DNA of 64,000 nt from Rhizobium sp. BT03. GTDB lineage: Bacteria; Pseudomonadota; Alphaproteobacteria; Rhizobiales; Rhizobiaceae. Below the pieces are notes generated by a model. The model searched no databases. It saw only the letters and a list, made by a program, of their open reading frames with translations, and was not told the DNA's origin. Positions 9,839 to 18,090 of this stretch are shown here, piece by piece (positions within the stretch are counted from its first letter, which is position 1; every line of letters begins with the position of its first letter). The stretch lies in NCBI RefSeq assembly GCF_030053155.1, contig NZ_CP125643.1, forward strand, positions 372,001-436,000, in the 5' to 3' direction. Position numbers and translations under genes: made by a program.

Positions 9839-9861
9839 TTGACAGATTATCATACAATCTG
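9839..9861 (+). promoter_or_regulatory. Operator/promoter motif copy 3 (best-preserved outer arms)
   Basis: TTGACA (9839-9844) overlaps a 19-bp near-palindrome, CAGATTATC-A-TACAATCTG (9843-9861), in which seven of nine base pairs are symmetric. This copy shows the full extent of the operator. It lies about 40 bases in front of the GTG start of the first hydrolase of a three-gene operon. No good -10 is visible at 17 bases. Confidence 0.85.
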
Positions 9862-9899
9862 CCAAAAATGTCGCCAAGCACCTGATGGGAGGAAAATCA

Positions 9900-10796
9900 G
9901 TGTCTCTTAGTATGCATCACCTGGCCAAGCTTCCGTATTTTTATCCGTTCGAATTTGGCGATGGAAAAATCACGGTACTGTCCGACGGGCCGTTAGAGCT
10001 AGGAGATCCTCGCCTGAACTTCTTGGGGGTAGAGCCACGCACGGTCAGCCTGATGCTAGAGGACAATTTCCTGCCAACGAACAAAGTTGTACTCGAGCAA
10101 AACGTGCCGCTTGTTGAGATAAATGGAAGAACAATTCTATTTGATACCGGGATGGGGTCTTCCAAAGCTTTCGGGCCCACCACAGGTCGACTCCTAGCCA
10201 GCCTGAGAGAGGCAGGTCGAGATCCGACGGAGATCGATGCGGTGGTTCTGTCGCACGCCCATATCGATCATATCGGCGGTCTGTGCGATGCCAATGGAAG
10301 GTTAAATTTCCCGAACGCCGACATCTTCATCAGTGAGCGAGACTTCACGGACTGGACGGACGGGTCGTCGATCGATTCTTCATTTCAATTTCAAATCGAT
10401 AACGCTCGGCGAAACCTGCTTCCCCACAAGGATCGGACCTTCTTTTTCAAAGACGGCGAGGAGTTCTTGCCGGGCGTTCACGCGATTTCGGCCCCCGGCC
10501 ACACGCTCGGTCATCATTGTTTTATGCTGCAGTCGGGAAACGATCGCCTCTGTTTTCTCGGCGACCTTACGCACCATCATATCCTGTTGATGGAGAGGCC
10601 GATGATGGAATTCCGATACGACACGGACCCGAAGCTGTCAGCTAGATCCCGCACGCGCGTGCTTGATATGCTGGCGACAGATCGCATTGCGGTAATGTCC
10701 TATCACTTCGCATGGCCAGGTGCCGGGCATGTGGTGCGAAACGGAGACGGATTCCGCTATATCCCCTCTCCAATGCAGTTGCTTGCACATCGATAA
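9900..10796 (+). CDS. Metallo-beta-lactamase-fold hydrolase
   Basis: The start chosen is GTG 9900, since GGAGGA at 9888-9893 fits it better than the in-frame ATG 9885, which lies upstream of that site. The 298-residue protein carries the zinc-binding signature SHAHIDHIGG (His119, His121, Asp123, His124) and later metal-ligand regions SAPGHTLGHH and FLGDLTHHH. Family members hydrolyse lactones, thioesters and related esters. It is the first gene of a tight operon with the dehydrogenase at 10809 and a second hydrolase at 11936, under operator copy 3. A lactone or ester intermediate as substrate is an inference. Confidence 0.88.
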   Translation: MSLSMHHLAKLPYFYPFEFGDGKITVLSDGPLELGDPRLNFLGVEPRTVSLMLEDNFLPTNKVVLEQNVPLVEINGRTILFDTGMGSSKAFGPTTGRLLASLREAGRDPTEIDAVVLSHAHIDHIGGLCDANGRLNFPNADIFISERDFTDWTDGSSIDSSFQFQIDNARRNLLPHKDRTFFFKDGEEFLPGVHAISAPGHTLGHHCFMLQSGNDRLCFLGDLTHHHILLMERPMMEFRYDTDPKLSARSRTRVLDMLATDRIAVMSYHFAWPGAGHVVRNGDGFRYIPSPMQLLAHR

Positions 10797-10808
10797 GGAA
10801 TTTCAAAG

Positions 10809-11936
10809 ATGCAGATGCGTTCGGTAATCCTCAGGGAGTCGGGTCTGCCGAAGCCCTATTCAAATTCGAAACCTCTTAAGATTGAGCTTGTGGAACTGAC
10901 GCCGCCTGGCCCCATGGAGGTGTTGGTCAAGATCAAGGCTGCCGGTGTCTGCCACTCTGACCTGTCCGCAATCAATGGGGACAGACCGCGTCCGCTTCCA
11001 GTCGCTCTAGGCCATGAGGCATCTGGCGTCGTCGCAGCAATCGGACCGAGTGTCGAGAAGGTTGAGGTTGGTGACCATGTAGTCATGTCATTTCTGCCGG
11101 TTTGTGGCCATTGCTCATATTGCGCTGAAGGCCGCGCCAGCCTCTGCGAACCGGGCTACCAGGCCAATGCTGCAGGAACGCTTCTATCCGGCGGCAAGCA
11201 CATCCGTTTGAGAGGATACGAAATTAACCACCATAGCGGCGTTTCTGCGTTTTCCGAATATGCTGTCGTGTCGGCGAGCTCGGTAGTCAAAGTGACCAAA
11301 GATATCGATTTGGCGACAGCTGCTCTCTTCGGCTGTGCCGTTATGACCGGCGTTGGAGCTGTGATGAACACGTGTGGGGTCCGCCCAGGCCGTAGTGTGG
11401 CGGTAATCGGGCTCGGCGGCGTAGGCCTTTCGGCGATACTTGGCGCTGTTGCGAGCGGTGCAAGCGATATCGTGGCGATCGACCTAATCCAAGCGAAGCT
11501 GGATCTTGCCAAGGAGCTGGGAGCGACGAAGACTTTTTTGGCCACCTCGCCGAATATTGTTGCCCAAGTAAAAGGCGCGACAAGCGGCGGGGTAGACTAC
11601 GCGATAGAGATGGCTGGATCCAAAAAGGCATTCGAGCTTGCATATGAGATTACCCGGCGCGGAGGGATGACCGCTACGGCCGGACTGGCCAGCGCAAATT
11701 CCCGTTTCGAGGTTTCGCCCTTGCCGTTGGTCGGAGAGGAGAGAACGATCAAGGGCAGCTATATGGGTTCCTGCGTGCCATCGCGCGACATACCCCGCTA
11801 TATCGACCTTTACCTCAAAGGTAAGCTGCCAGTGGACAAATTGCTGTCGAGCACTGGCCCCCTTGATGAGATCAATGAGGTTTTCGACCGTCTTGACAGG
11901 GCCGAGATCAATCGACACCTAGTCTTGATGGACTGA
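10809..11936 (+). CDS. Zinc-dependent alcohol dehydrogenase (MDR family) A
   Basis: This is a 375-residue medium-chain dehydrogenase. The catalytic zinc region GVCHSDLSAI and GHEASGVV are present. A structural zinc loop has the cysteines PVCGHCSYCAEGRASLC, and the Rossmann motif reads AVIGLGGVGLSAILGA. It should oxidise an alcohol or reduce an aldehyde with NAD(P). It begins 13 bases after the upstream hydrolase, and its stop overlaps the next start (TGATG). Flanking by two metallo-hydrolases suggests alternating hydrolysis and oxidation of one intermediate (inference). It is related to, but distinct from, the dehydrogenases at 25100 and 32144. Confidence 0.9.
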   Translation: MQMRSVILRESGLPKPYSNSKPLKIELVELTPPGPMEVLVKIKAAGVCHSDLSAINGDRPRPLPVALGHEASGVVAAIGPSVEKVEVGDHVVMSFLPVCGHCSYCAEGRASLCEPGYQANAAGTLLSGGKHIRLRGYEINHHSGVSAFSEYAVVSASSVVKVTKDIDLATAALFGCAVMTGVGAVMNTCGVRPGRSVAVIGLGGVGLSAILGAVASGASDIVAIDLIQAKLDLAKELGATKTFLATSPNIVAQVKGATSGGVDYAIEMAGSKKAFELAYEITRRGGMTATAGLASANSRFEVSPLPLVGEERTIKGSYMGSCVPSRDIPRYIDLYLKGKLPVDKLLSSTGPLDEINEVFDRLDRAEINRHLVLMD

Positions 11937-12730
11937 TGGCGGGGAGAATTCTCTTGAACGAGTGGACAGTGCTCGCCATCCATTACGGCACCGCGCAAAG
12001 ACCAGTAAGTGACCTGATACTAGAGACGAATGACATTCATGATCGTCCATCACAAATCGACTACTTCGTGTGGCTGATCCGTCTCGAGGACCGATTAATT
12101 CTTGTTGACACTGGTTTCGAAGCCGGAGAGGGCGCGGCCAGAGGGCGGACCCTCTTGATCCATCCGGTGGCAGCACTGAGCAGCCTTGGCATCAAATCCA
12201 GCGAAATTACTGATGTCGTTGTGACACACCTGCACTACGATCACGCCGGAAACCTCCCGGCCTTTCCTAACGCCACTTTTCACATTCAGGATCGGGAGAT
12301 GGCGTATGGAACGGGGCGGTGTATGTGCCATGAGCGAATGCGTCGGCCTTTTGCTACAGAAGGTGTCGTCGACGCGGTCCGGCTCGTTTTTCAGTCACGG
12401 GTACGGTTCCATGATGGGGATGGGGAAATTGTTCCTGGATGCAGGGTGCATCTGGTTGGCGGTCACTCGAAAGGTTTGCAAGTTGTTACGGTGGCAACAG
12501 GCGGCGCTTTGCTGGTTATCGCTTCCGACGCGCTTCATTTCCAGCACTATCTTGAAAATGACGGCGCGTTTCCCCTGTTTGCAGATTACCTAGAGGTCAT
12601 CGAGGGTTACAACAAGCTCCGCGTCCTTGCCGGAGCAAACGGACTCATCATTCCGGGTCATGACCCTGAGGTGCTACAGAAATTTTCTCCCCTTGCGCCA
12701 GACCTCCAGTTCGCTAGAGTTCTCCTGTGA
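11936..12730 (+). CDS. Metallo-beta-lactamase-fold lactonase-like protein (AttM/BlcC-like)
   Basis: The 264-residue protein has the motif VTHLHYDHAGN with His98, His100, Asp102 and His103, as in N-acyl-homoserine and gamma-butyrolactone lactonases, plus VGGHSKGLQ and SDALHF as later metal-ligand regions. It overlaps the dehydrogenase stop by one base and so is co-translated with it. A lactone ring-opening role in the island's pathway is the simplest reading. Quorum quenching of acyl-homoserine lactones is an alternative that sequence alone cannot exclude. Confidence 0.85.
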   Translation: MAGRILLNEWTVLAIHYGTAQRPVSDLILETNDIHDRPSQIDYFVWLIRLEDRLILVDTGFEAGEGAARGRTLLIHPVAALSSLGIKSSEITDVVVTHLHYDHAGNLPAFPNATFHIQDREMAYGTGRCMCHERMRRPFATEGVVDAVRLVFQSRVRFHDGDGEIVPGCRVHLVGGHSKGLQVVTVATGGALLVIASDALHFQHYLENDGAFPLFADYLEVIEGYNKLRVLAGANGLIIPGHDPEVLQKFSPLAPDLQFARVLL

Positions 12731-12762
12731 CCCACAATAAACCGATTGAAATTTTTTGCTGT

Positions 12763-12807
12763 TTGCAGACAATCGGGTTGTCCTACGAAACGCTCCGGCA
12801 GTATATT
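12763..12807 (+). promoter_or_regulatory. Promoter and variant operator of the gntR gene (copy 4)
   Basis: GACAATC (12768-12774) and GGTTGTC (12776-12782) form an inverted repeat, GACAA-N5-TTGTC. These are the same half-sites as elsewhere but turned outside-in with a wider centre. TTGTCC (12778-12783) and TATATT (12802-12807) make a plausible -35/-10 pair with an 18-base spacer, so the operator overlaps the -35. This suggests autoregulation of the GntR gene. Confidence 0.65.
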
Positions 12808-12850
12808 GATTCTGTGCGTCACTAGAAATTTCATCGAAGGTTTGTTGTGA

Positions 12851-13540
12851 ATGGGAACGATCGACCTCCAGATTAGACGTCAAAACGCCTCTCTTCGAAT
12901 CCTTGTTGAGGATAAGCTCCGGCAGGCTATTTCAAGTGGCCGTTTCAAGCCCGGGCAGCGGCTGGTGGAGCGCGAGTTGTGCGAACTTATCGGGGTTGGC
13001 CGAACTTCAGTTCGCGAGGCGCTACGCCAGTTAGAAGCTGAAGGGCTTATTACTAGCTATCCGCATCGGGGGCCGGTTGTCAGCACTATCAGCTACGAGG
13101 AGGCTAGGCAGCTTTATAGTGTACGCGCGCTGCTTGAAAGCTTTGCCGGCCAGGAGTTCGCCGAGAACGGTTCGAATGAAGAGATCGTTGCTCTCCTCGA
13201 GACCGTGGAAGCGTTCGAAGCCGCAGCCAAGAGCGGTTCCGGAACGCGGATCATCGAAGCCAAGACCGCTTTTTACGATTGTTTGATGACCGGCAGCAAG
13301 AACGTGTTTGTGAAGCAAATGCTCACGTCGTTGCACAACCGGGTCACATTGTTGCGGATGACATCGATGACCCAGCCAGGGCGGCTGCAGAACAGCGTTT
13401 TCGAAATAAGAGAGATTGCGGCCGCTATTGCGTTGCGTGATGGCGACAGGGCAGCCGCGCTTTGCAAGCGCCATATCGAAATCGCGGCTAAGGTGGCGTT
13501 GGACTACTTGAGCAAGAACCCCGTCGAAACCTCCGAGTAG
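12851..13540 (+). CDS. GntR-family regulator, FCD (FadR C-terminal) subfamily
   Basis: This 229-residue protein has an N-terminal winged helix (LRQAISSGRFKPGQRLVERE, then GVGRTSVREALRQLEAEGL, residues about 15-70) and an all-helical FCD ligand domain. At the position where FCD proteins usually read EHxxI it reads EIREI, so one usual metal-binding histidine seems replaced, while the late histidine (KRHIEIA) is kept. It is the only GntR gene in the island and lies at its centre with an operator variant in its promoter. It is therefore the best candidate for the protein that binds the repeated operator, probably as a repressor released by a pathway intermediate (inference). Confidence 0.93.
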   Translation: MGTIDLQIRRQNASLRILVEDKLRQAISSGRFKPGQRLVERELCELIGVGRTSVREALRQLEAEGLITSYPHRGPVVSTISYEEARQLYSVRALLESFAGQEFAENGSNEEIVALLETVEAFEAAAKSGSGTRIIEAKTAFYDCLMTGSKNVFVKQMLTSLHNRVTLLRMTSMTQPGRLQNSVFEIREIAAAIALRDGDRAAALCKRHIEIAAKVALDYLSKNPVETSE

Positions 13541-13573
13541 TTCCACAAAACGAAGTTCAGGCGACGGCTAAGG

Positions 13574-13596
13574 TTGACAGATTGTCTGAAAATCTG
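13574..13596 (+). promoter_or_regulatory. Operator/promoter motif copy 5
   Basis: TTGACA (13574-13579) overlaps CAGATTGTC-T-GAAAATCTG (13578-13596). Eight of nine symmetric positions match, making this the most symmetric copy. It precedes the hydrolase at 13670; CTTACC at 13597-13602 is a weak -10 candidate. Confidence 0.85.
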
Positions 13597-13669
13597 CTTA
13601 CCTCTCTTATGGGAGGTGAGACACAGGAAGTGCGGCTTCCCAACAACATCATTTTGTTAGGGAGGACGT

Positions 13670-14899
13670 ATGGGCGCCCATGCCGAGCTGATTAAACGCG
13701 TAACCCTGGCGATCGAAGATCCGGAGCTACCGCGACTGACCCCAGGTCTTACAACACGGATCTCGTTGCAAGTTGGACCAGAAAAGTCATCACTTGCTGT
13801 GGGAGGCGGGATAGTCGCACTGGACGGCGCGGACGAAAATGCTGACGTCATACTGAGTGCCCCAGAAGGAGCTTGGGAAAAGGTTATGCAGGTGCCGCCG
13901 CCGGCAACCTACCATTCGTTCACCGCCTTTCAACTCGCTAACCCTGAGTTCACGTTATCTGGTTCGCCCGTAGCAATCGCTCAAGCGCGTCCCGCTCTGG
14001 AGCGACTGTTCGAAATCGTCGTAGCGTCTCCGCCCCTAGTTGCGCCGAAGGTCGATCGAAATATTGAACAGGTCACCGGACGCTATAAGCGGGTAGAGGT
14101 CGGCGGCGTAGAACACGATATCTTTTACGAGGAAGCCGGTGCAGGAACTCCTATCCTTTTCCTCCATACGGCTGGCGCAGACGGCCGTCAGTTTCTACCG
14201 CAACTCTCCGACACTGGGTTTGCGCGTACGAACCGATTGATCTCAGTTGATCTGCCGTTTCACGGACGTTCGATGCCTCCTTTAACTTGGGACGGCTCGC
14301 CCTATCAACTCACAACGGATCTCTACCTGACCTGGTGCACGGCGATACTCGACCAGCTCGTCGGAGACAGAGCTATCGTCGTTGGAGGATCTATGGGCGC
14401 GGCGATGTGCATGGTGCTGGCGGCGGAGCGACCGGAACGTCTAATGGGTGTAATTGCGGTCGAGCCGCCGTTGAAGTCAAAGGGCCGTCGCAACCCCTTT
14501 CAACACAACGTCAACGTTCATGGGTCGCTTCATAACTCAGCCTATGTCCGCGGAATCATGAGCCCGCTCAGCCCGCAAGAAGAGCGACGCCGCGCCAGTT
14601 GGATCTACTCGCAGGGTGCTCCTGGAGTTTATCCCGGCGATCTTTCGTTCTACAGCGACGAGTTCGACGGTGCCGTCGTCGGTCCGAAGATTGATGCCAA
14701 GCGAACACCGACCGTTCTTCTCTCCGGGACCTATGACTACTCTGCGACGCCTGCAGACGGAGCAGCGCTAGCGGCCCTCATTCCTGGCAGCCGTCATGTC
14801 GTTATGGAGGGGCTTGGGCACTTTCCGATGTGCGAAAATCCTGACTATTTCCGGAGCTTCTTGCAAGACGCTATTCGGTTCGTCGAAGATAACGGCTGA
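13670..14899 (+). CDS. Alpha/beta-hydrolase fused to an SCP2-like N-terminal domain
   Basis: ATG 13670 follows AGGGAGG and gives 409 residues. The first 130 or so resemble a sterol-carrier/SCP2-like lipid-binding fold (weak call). The rest is an alpha/beta-hydrolase with an oxyanion region (FLHTAGADGRQF), nucleophile elbow GGSMGA (Ser241), a late acid region (LLSGTYDYSA) and catalytic-His region (MEGLGHFPMCENPDYF). It likely cleaves an ester, thioester, enol-lactone or C-C bond, much as RutD or PcaD do in their pathways. It is alone behind operator copy 5, and the IS remnant follows its stop by 28 bases. Confidence 0.85.
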   Translation: MGAHAELIKRVTLAIEDPELPRLTPGLTTRISLQVGPEKSSLAVGGGIVALDGADENADVILSAPEGAWEKVMQVPPPATYHSFTAFQLANPEFTLSGSPVAIAQARPALERLFEIVVASPPLVAPKVDRNIEQVTGRYKRVEVGGVEHDIFYEEAGAGTPILFLHTAGADGRQFLPQLSDTGFARTNRLISVDLPFHGRSMPPLTWDGSPYQLTTDLYLTWCTAILDQLVGDRAIVVGGSMGAAMCMVLAAERPERLMGVIAVEPPLKSKGRRNPFQHNVNVHGSLHNSAYVRGIMSPLSPQEERRRASWIYSQGAPGVYPGDLSFYSDEFDGAVVGPKIDAKRTPTVLLSGTYDYSATPADGAALAALIPGSRHVVMEGLGHFPMCENPDYFRSFLQDAIRFVEDNG

Positions 14900-14927
14900 T
14901 CACAAAGCAACCGCGTTGGCCATTTAC

Positions 14928-16240
14928 CGATCGTGTCCCAGTACGTGGCGTAGGTGACGGTAGGGAGTAAAGCCGAGCGCCCGCGCGCTTCTCGTTGCGC
15001 TGTAGCGGGTGATCGGCTTTGCGGGCGGCCATCAGTGTTTTCCGCTAGGGTCGGGTTGTTCAAGACCAACCTGACGGAAAGATCACCGATGACCAATGAC
15101 ATGATGAACGTGCGCTCCCTTGTTGAGAAGAGTGCCGATGCAGATTTGTTGCGTGAGATGATTGGCTTTGCCGCCGAGCGGCTGATGGAGTTGGAGGTCG
15201 GCTCGGCTACGGGTGCTGACTTCGGTGTGAAGAACCCCATGCGGCTCACTCAACGCAATGGCTACCGTGACCGCGATTGGGAGACGCGGGCTGGCACCGT
15301 CGAGCTTCGCATTCCGAAGCTGCGCAAAGGCAGCTACTTTCCGAGCTTCCTTGAACCGCGCCGCATGGCAGAGAAAGCTCTGACGGCCGTTATCCAGGAA
15401 GCGTATATCCAGGGAATCTCGACTCGTTCTGTCGACGACCTGTGGTGGATGCGACCTATCTCAAGGTCCGGCGTGGCGGCCGCATCGTCTCAGTCGCCGT
15501 CATTATCGCGGTCGGCGTCAATAACGACGGTCGGCGCGAGGTCCTGGGTATGGAAGTTGGCACCTCGGAGGCCGAACCGATCTGGACGGAATTCCTGCGC
15601 AGGCTAACGCGCCGCGGTCTACGCGGGGTGAAGTTGGTTGTCTCTGATGCACATGAGGGCATCAAGGCTGCCGTTTCCAAGGTTCTCAATGCCACTTGGC
15701 AAAGGTGCCGGGTTCACTTCATGAGGAACGTGCTCGCGCATGCTGGAAAGAGCGGCAGGCGGGTCGTATCCGCCTTCATCGCGACGGCCTTTGCCCAGGA
15801 GACCCCGGAGGCAGCAAGCCGCACAATGGCGCAGTGTCGCCGATCAAATCAGGCCGAAAGTGCCGAAGCTTGCCACCATCATGGACGACGCTGAAGAGGA
15901 CGTGCTCGCCTACATGACCTTCCCGAAAGAGCACCGGGCAAAGCTGCACTCGACGAATCCAATTGAGCGTCTCAACGGCGAAATCAAGCGACGCACCGAG
16001 GTCGTCGGCATCTTTCCGAACGACGAAGCCATCGTCCGTCTCGTCGGCGCACTGCTGCTCGAACAGAATGACGAATGGGCCGTTCAACGCGCCAAGTATA
16101 TGACGCTTGAGACCATGGCCCAAATGAGATGAGCCCCAAATCAGCCTGCCCCGCTGTGGCACGCTGATATCCCCTTCCGACCCATGTCGGGAAAGCACGG
16201 CCATCAGCCGCGACCTACACCACCTCCCGGGACACGATCG
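14928..16240 (+). mobile_element. Decayed IS256-family insertion sequence
   Basis: The element is bounded by imperfect 28-bp terminal inverted repeats at 14928-14955 and 16213-16240; the outer CGATCGTGTCCC and inner GTAGGT match exactly. Inside is a disrupted IS256-type transposase. No clear target-site duplication was found at these ends. It sits between the stop of the hydrolase and the 3' side of the convergent SDR gene, so it breaks no island gene. Confidence 0.85.
15089..16132 (+). pseudogene. IS256-family transposase, disrupted
   Basis: Three frames together give an IS256 transposase. The N-terminal part (15089 to about 15440) ends in ISTRSVDDL. The middle part continues with [19 protein letters not shown] and VVSDAHEGIKAAVSKVL. 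The C-terminal part contains LHSTNPIERLNGEIKRR. At about 15440 an internal deletion, estimated at 40-60 codons from the family's usual length of about 400 residues, joins the first two parts out of frame. A further one-base shift lies near 15830. The mobilising enzyme cannot be made whole. Confidence 0.9.
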
Positions 16241-16615
16241 TATCACCTTGTATTCCGGACTAAACTTATGCCGACAGCGTTGCGATAGAGGGCATTCGGA
16301 ACCAGCATGCGGCTATTCCGGAAGGTCGGCACTCGCATGACGTCATCTGACCGACATCGTGGGGTTATTCGACAAAAATTGCGAAATGTCCTTGATCCAG
16401 TTTCCGCTGTTAGATCTAGTTGTCGCCGGCAGTCCTTCTCCTTCTCTATCATATTTGCTGGAGCGTGCCGCAAGTCCGACAAGAGCTGCGCCTAGGCCAA
16501 CAGCTCTGTGCTGTCATTGACGGGTTAGGAACACGTCAATGATCAACGAGGCTGGAGCCTTATACCCGGTGTTCCTGCCTCAAATGTAAGGGCATGACGA
16601 GTGCCGCCCTTTCCT
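16241..16615. other. Intergenic region between the IS remnant and the SDR gene
   Basis: No convincing gene is present. The frames are short and have no recognisable domain. Confidence 0.45.
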
Positions 16616-17383
16616 TCACTTGACCAGGTGGTTTCCGATCGAGGAGCCGCCATCGACCGTCAGAATGCTACCGGTCGCGAACCTCGAACGATCGGACGCA
16701 AGAAAAAGCATTGCTTCAGCAATCTCTTCAGCTGTCCCCATCCGATCCATGACGGCACGGGCGTTGAAATCGCTGCGAAGCTTCGCGGGGTCCTTCGCTT
16801 CGGCGAAGATTTTCGTGAAGTAAGGAGAGTCGATTGTCCCTGGAGCGACCGCGTTGACACGAATTCCCTCTTTCGCATGATCCATGGCCATCGCGCGCGT
16901 CAGCGAAGATATTGCTCCTTTCGATGCTACGTAGGCAGTCCTGTCCGCGATTGCTGAGGTTGCGGTGTAGGAAGTCGTATTGATGATCGAACCTCCGCCG
17001 TTCCGTCGCATAACAGGAATGACGTACTTTGAGCAAAGGAAGATCCCTTTGACGTTTACGGACATAATCCGGTCCCAAGTTTCTTCAGGAATGGTCACCA
17101 CATTCCCCGTCGTTCCGAACCCGGCATTATTGACGAGCACGTCGACCCGGCCCCACTTTGCGGTCGTCTTCTCAACCATGCTTTCCGCGTCCTTGGCGGA
17201 CGAGACGTCGACGCGAACACCGAAAGCCTTCGAGCCGATCTCGTTCGCCACACGAACCGCGGCGTCTTCATTGACATCAGCAACAACCACATAGGCGCCG
17301 TTCTTTGCGAAAAGCTCGGCTGTCGCACGACCAATGCCGCTGCCGCCCCCTGTGACGATACAAACTCTTTGATTCAAATCCAT
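16616..17383 (-). CDS. Short-chain dehydrogenase/reductase
   Basis: The minus-strand ATG at 17383 follows GAGGAGA and gives 255 residues. All classical SDR landmarks are present: TGGGSGIG at about residues 11-18, NNAG at 85-88, Ser138, Tyr151 and Lys155 (YVASK), and the C-terminal GSILTVDGGSS. It should oxidise or reduce a hydroxyl/keto group with NAD(P). It is transcribed away from the flavin reductase operon, and each side has its own operator copy in the shared intergenic region, so it is probably co-induced with the monooxygenase. Confidence 0.95.
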   Translation of the reverse strand: MDLNQRVCIVTGGGSGIGRATAELFAKNGAYVVVADVNEDAAVRVANEIGSKAFGVRVDVSSAKDAESMVEKTTAKWGRVDVLVNNAGFGTTGNVVTIPEETWDRIMSVNVKGIFLCSKYVIPVMRRNGGGSIINTTSYTATSAIADRTAYVASKGAISSLTRAMAMDHAKEGIRVNAVAPGTIDSPYFTKIFAEAKDPAKLRSDFNARAVMDRMGTAEEIAEAMLFLASDRSRFATGSILTVDGGSSIGNHLVK

Positions 17384-17417
17384 CGACCATCTCCTCATTT
17401 TTGGGTGCCTTAGAAGA

Positions 17418-17440
17418 CATTTTAGCAGACAATCTGTCAA
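17418..17440 (-). promoter_or_regulatory. Operator/promoter motif copy 6 (for the SDR gene)
   Basis: Read on the minus strand, TTGACA (17440-17435) is followed directly by GATTGTC (17434-17428); the second half-site is poor. It points to the SDR gene starting at 17383. It is the mirror partner of copy 7, with 14 bases between the two TTGACA elements. Confidence 0.8.
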
Positions 17441-17454
17441 TTGTGAAAATCCAG

Positions 17455-17483
17455 TTGACAGATTGTCTGCTGATCTGTTTATC
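17455..17483 (+). promoter_or_regulatory. Operator/promoter motif copy 7 (for the monooxygenase operon)
   Basis: TTGACA (17455-17460) overlaps CAGATTGTC-T-GCTGATCTG (17459-17477). TTTATC at 17478-17483 is a fair -10 at exactly 17 bases. It drives the flavin reductase gene starting at 17518. Confidence 0.85.
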
Positions 17484-17517
17484 TAGGCTCGATCGAATTT
17501 GGCCGTGGGAGGACAAT

Positions 17518-18027
17518 ATGGCCGATACCAGCACTGAGGCGCAGTTGGCTTTTAAGGCAGCTATGCGTCGGTTCACATCAACCATCTGCTTGATCACGAC
17601 CGAACTCAACGGGGTCCGTCATGGCATGGCCGCCACCGCGGTCCAGTCGGTTACCGCGGACCCACCAACTGTTCTTGTCTGCATCAACCAATCGGCTTCG
17701 GTGAATCAGCCTTTGAAGATCTCCGGGAAGTTCGCCGTGAACATGCTGCATCTTTCACATGCCGATCTTGTGCCGCTGTTCAGTGGGCAATTGAAGGGTG
17801 AAGAGCGCTTTCATTACGGCGAGTGGCTGTCTCTCGACGGCATGCCGGTCCTGTCCGATGCGCAGGCGGCGTTTGTCTGCAAGCTAAAAGATGTCGTTCA
17901 CGTTGGAACGCATGATGTTGTGCTCGGAGAAGTGCTCGAAGCACGGTTCATCGAGTCAATCGCGCCGCTTCTCTACGAAAACGGTCAACTCGTCAGGTCG
18001 TCGTCCATCAGTGGATCGGCCGCATAG
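17518..18027 (+). CDS. Flavin reductase (RutF/HpaC-type) partner of the monooxygenase
   Basis: ATG 17518 follows GGGAGGA and gives 169 residues. The protein has the split-barrel flavin-reductase fold (AAMRRFTSTICLITTEL, GMAATAVQSVTADPPTVLVCIN, GKFAVNMLHLSHADL). Enzymes of this group reduce FMN or FAD with NAD(P)H and pass it to a separate monooxygenase. The RutA/SfnG-like monooxygenase two genes downstream is the natural partner. It is the first gene of the operon under operator copy 7. Confidence 0.93.
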   Translation: MADTSTEAQLAFKAAMRRFTSTICLITTELNGVRHGMAATAVQSVTADPPTVLVCINQSASVNQPLKISGKFAVNMLHLSHADLVPLFSGQLKGEERFHYGEWLSLDGMPVLSDAQAAFVCKLKDVVHVGTHDVVLGEVLEARFIESIAPLLYENGQLVRSSSISGSAA

Positions 18028-18090
18028 TAGGTGGCTTTAACCACCAATCACATCACTCATCGAAAGCCCAAGGGCGGCAAGGAGAAAAGC

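Noticed and set aside
14918-16250. Target-site duplication of the IS256 element
   Set aside because: The flanking bases CATTTACC and GTATCACC are only loosely alike, so no duplication is claimed.
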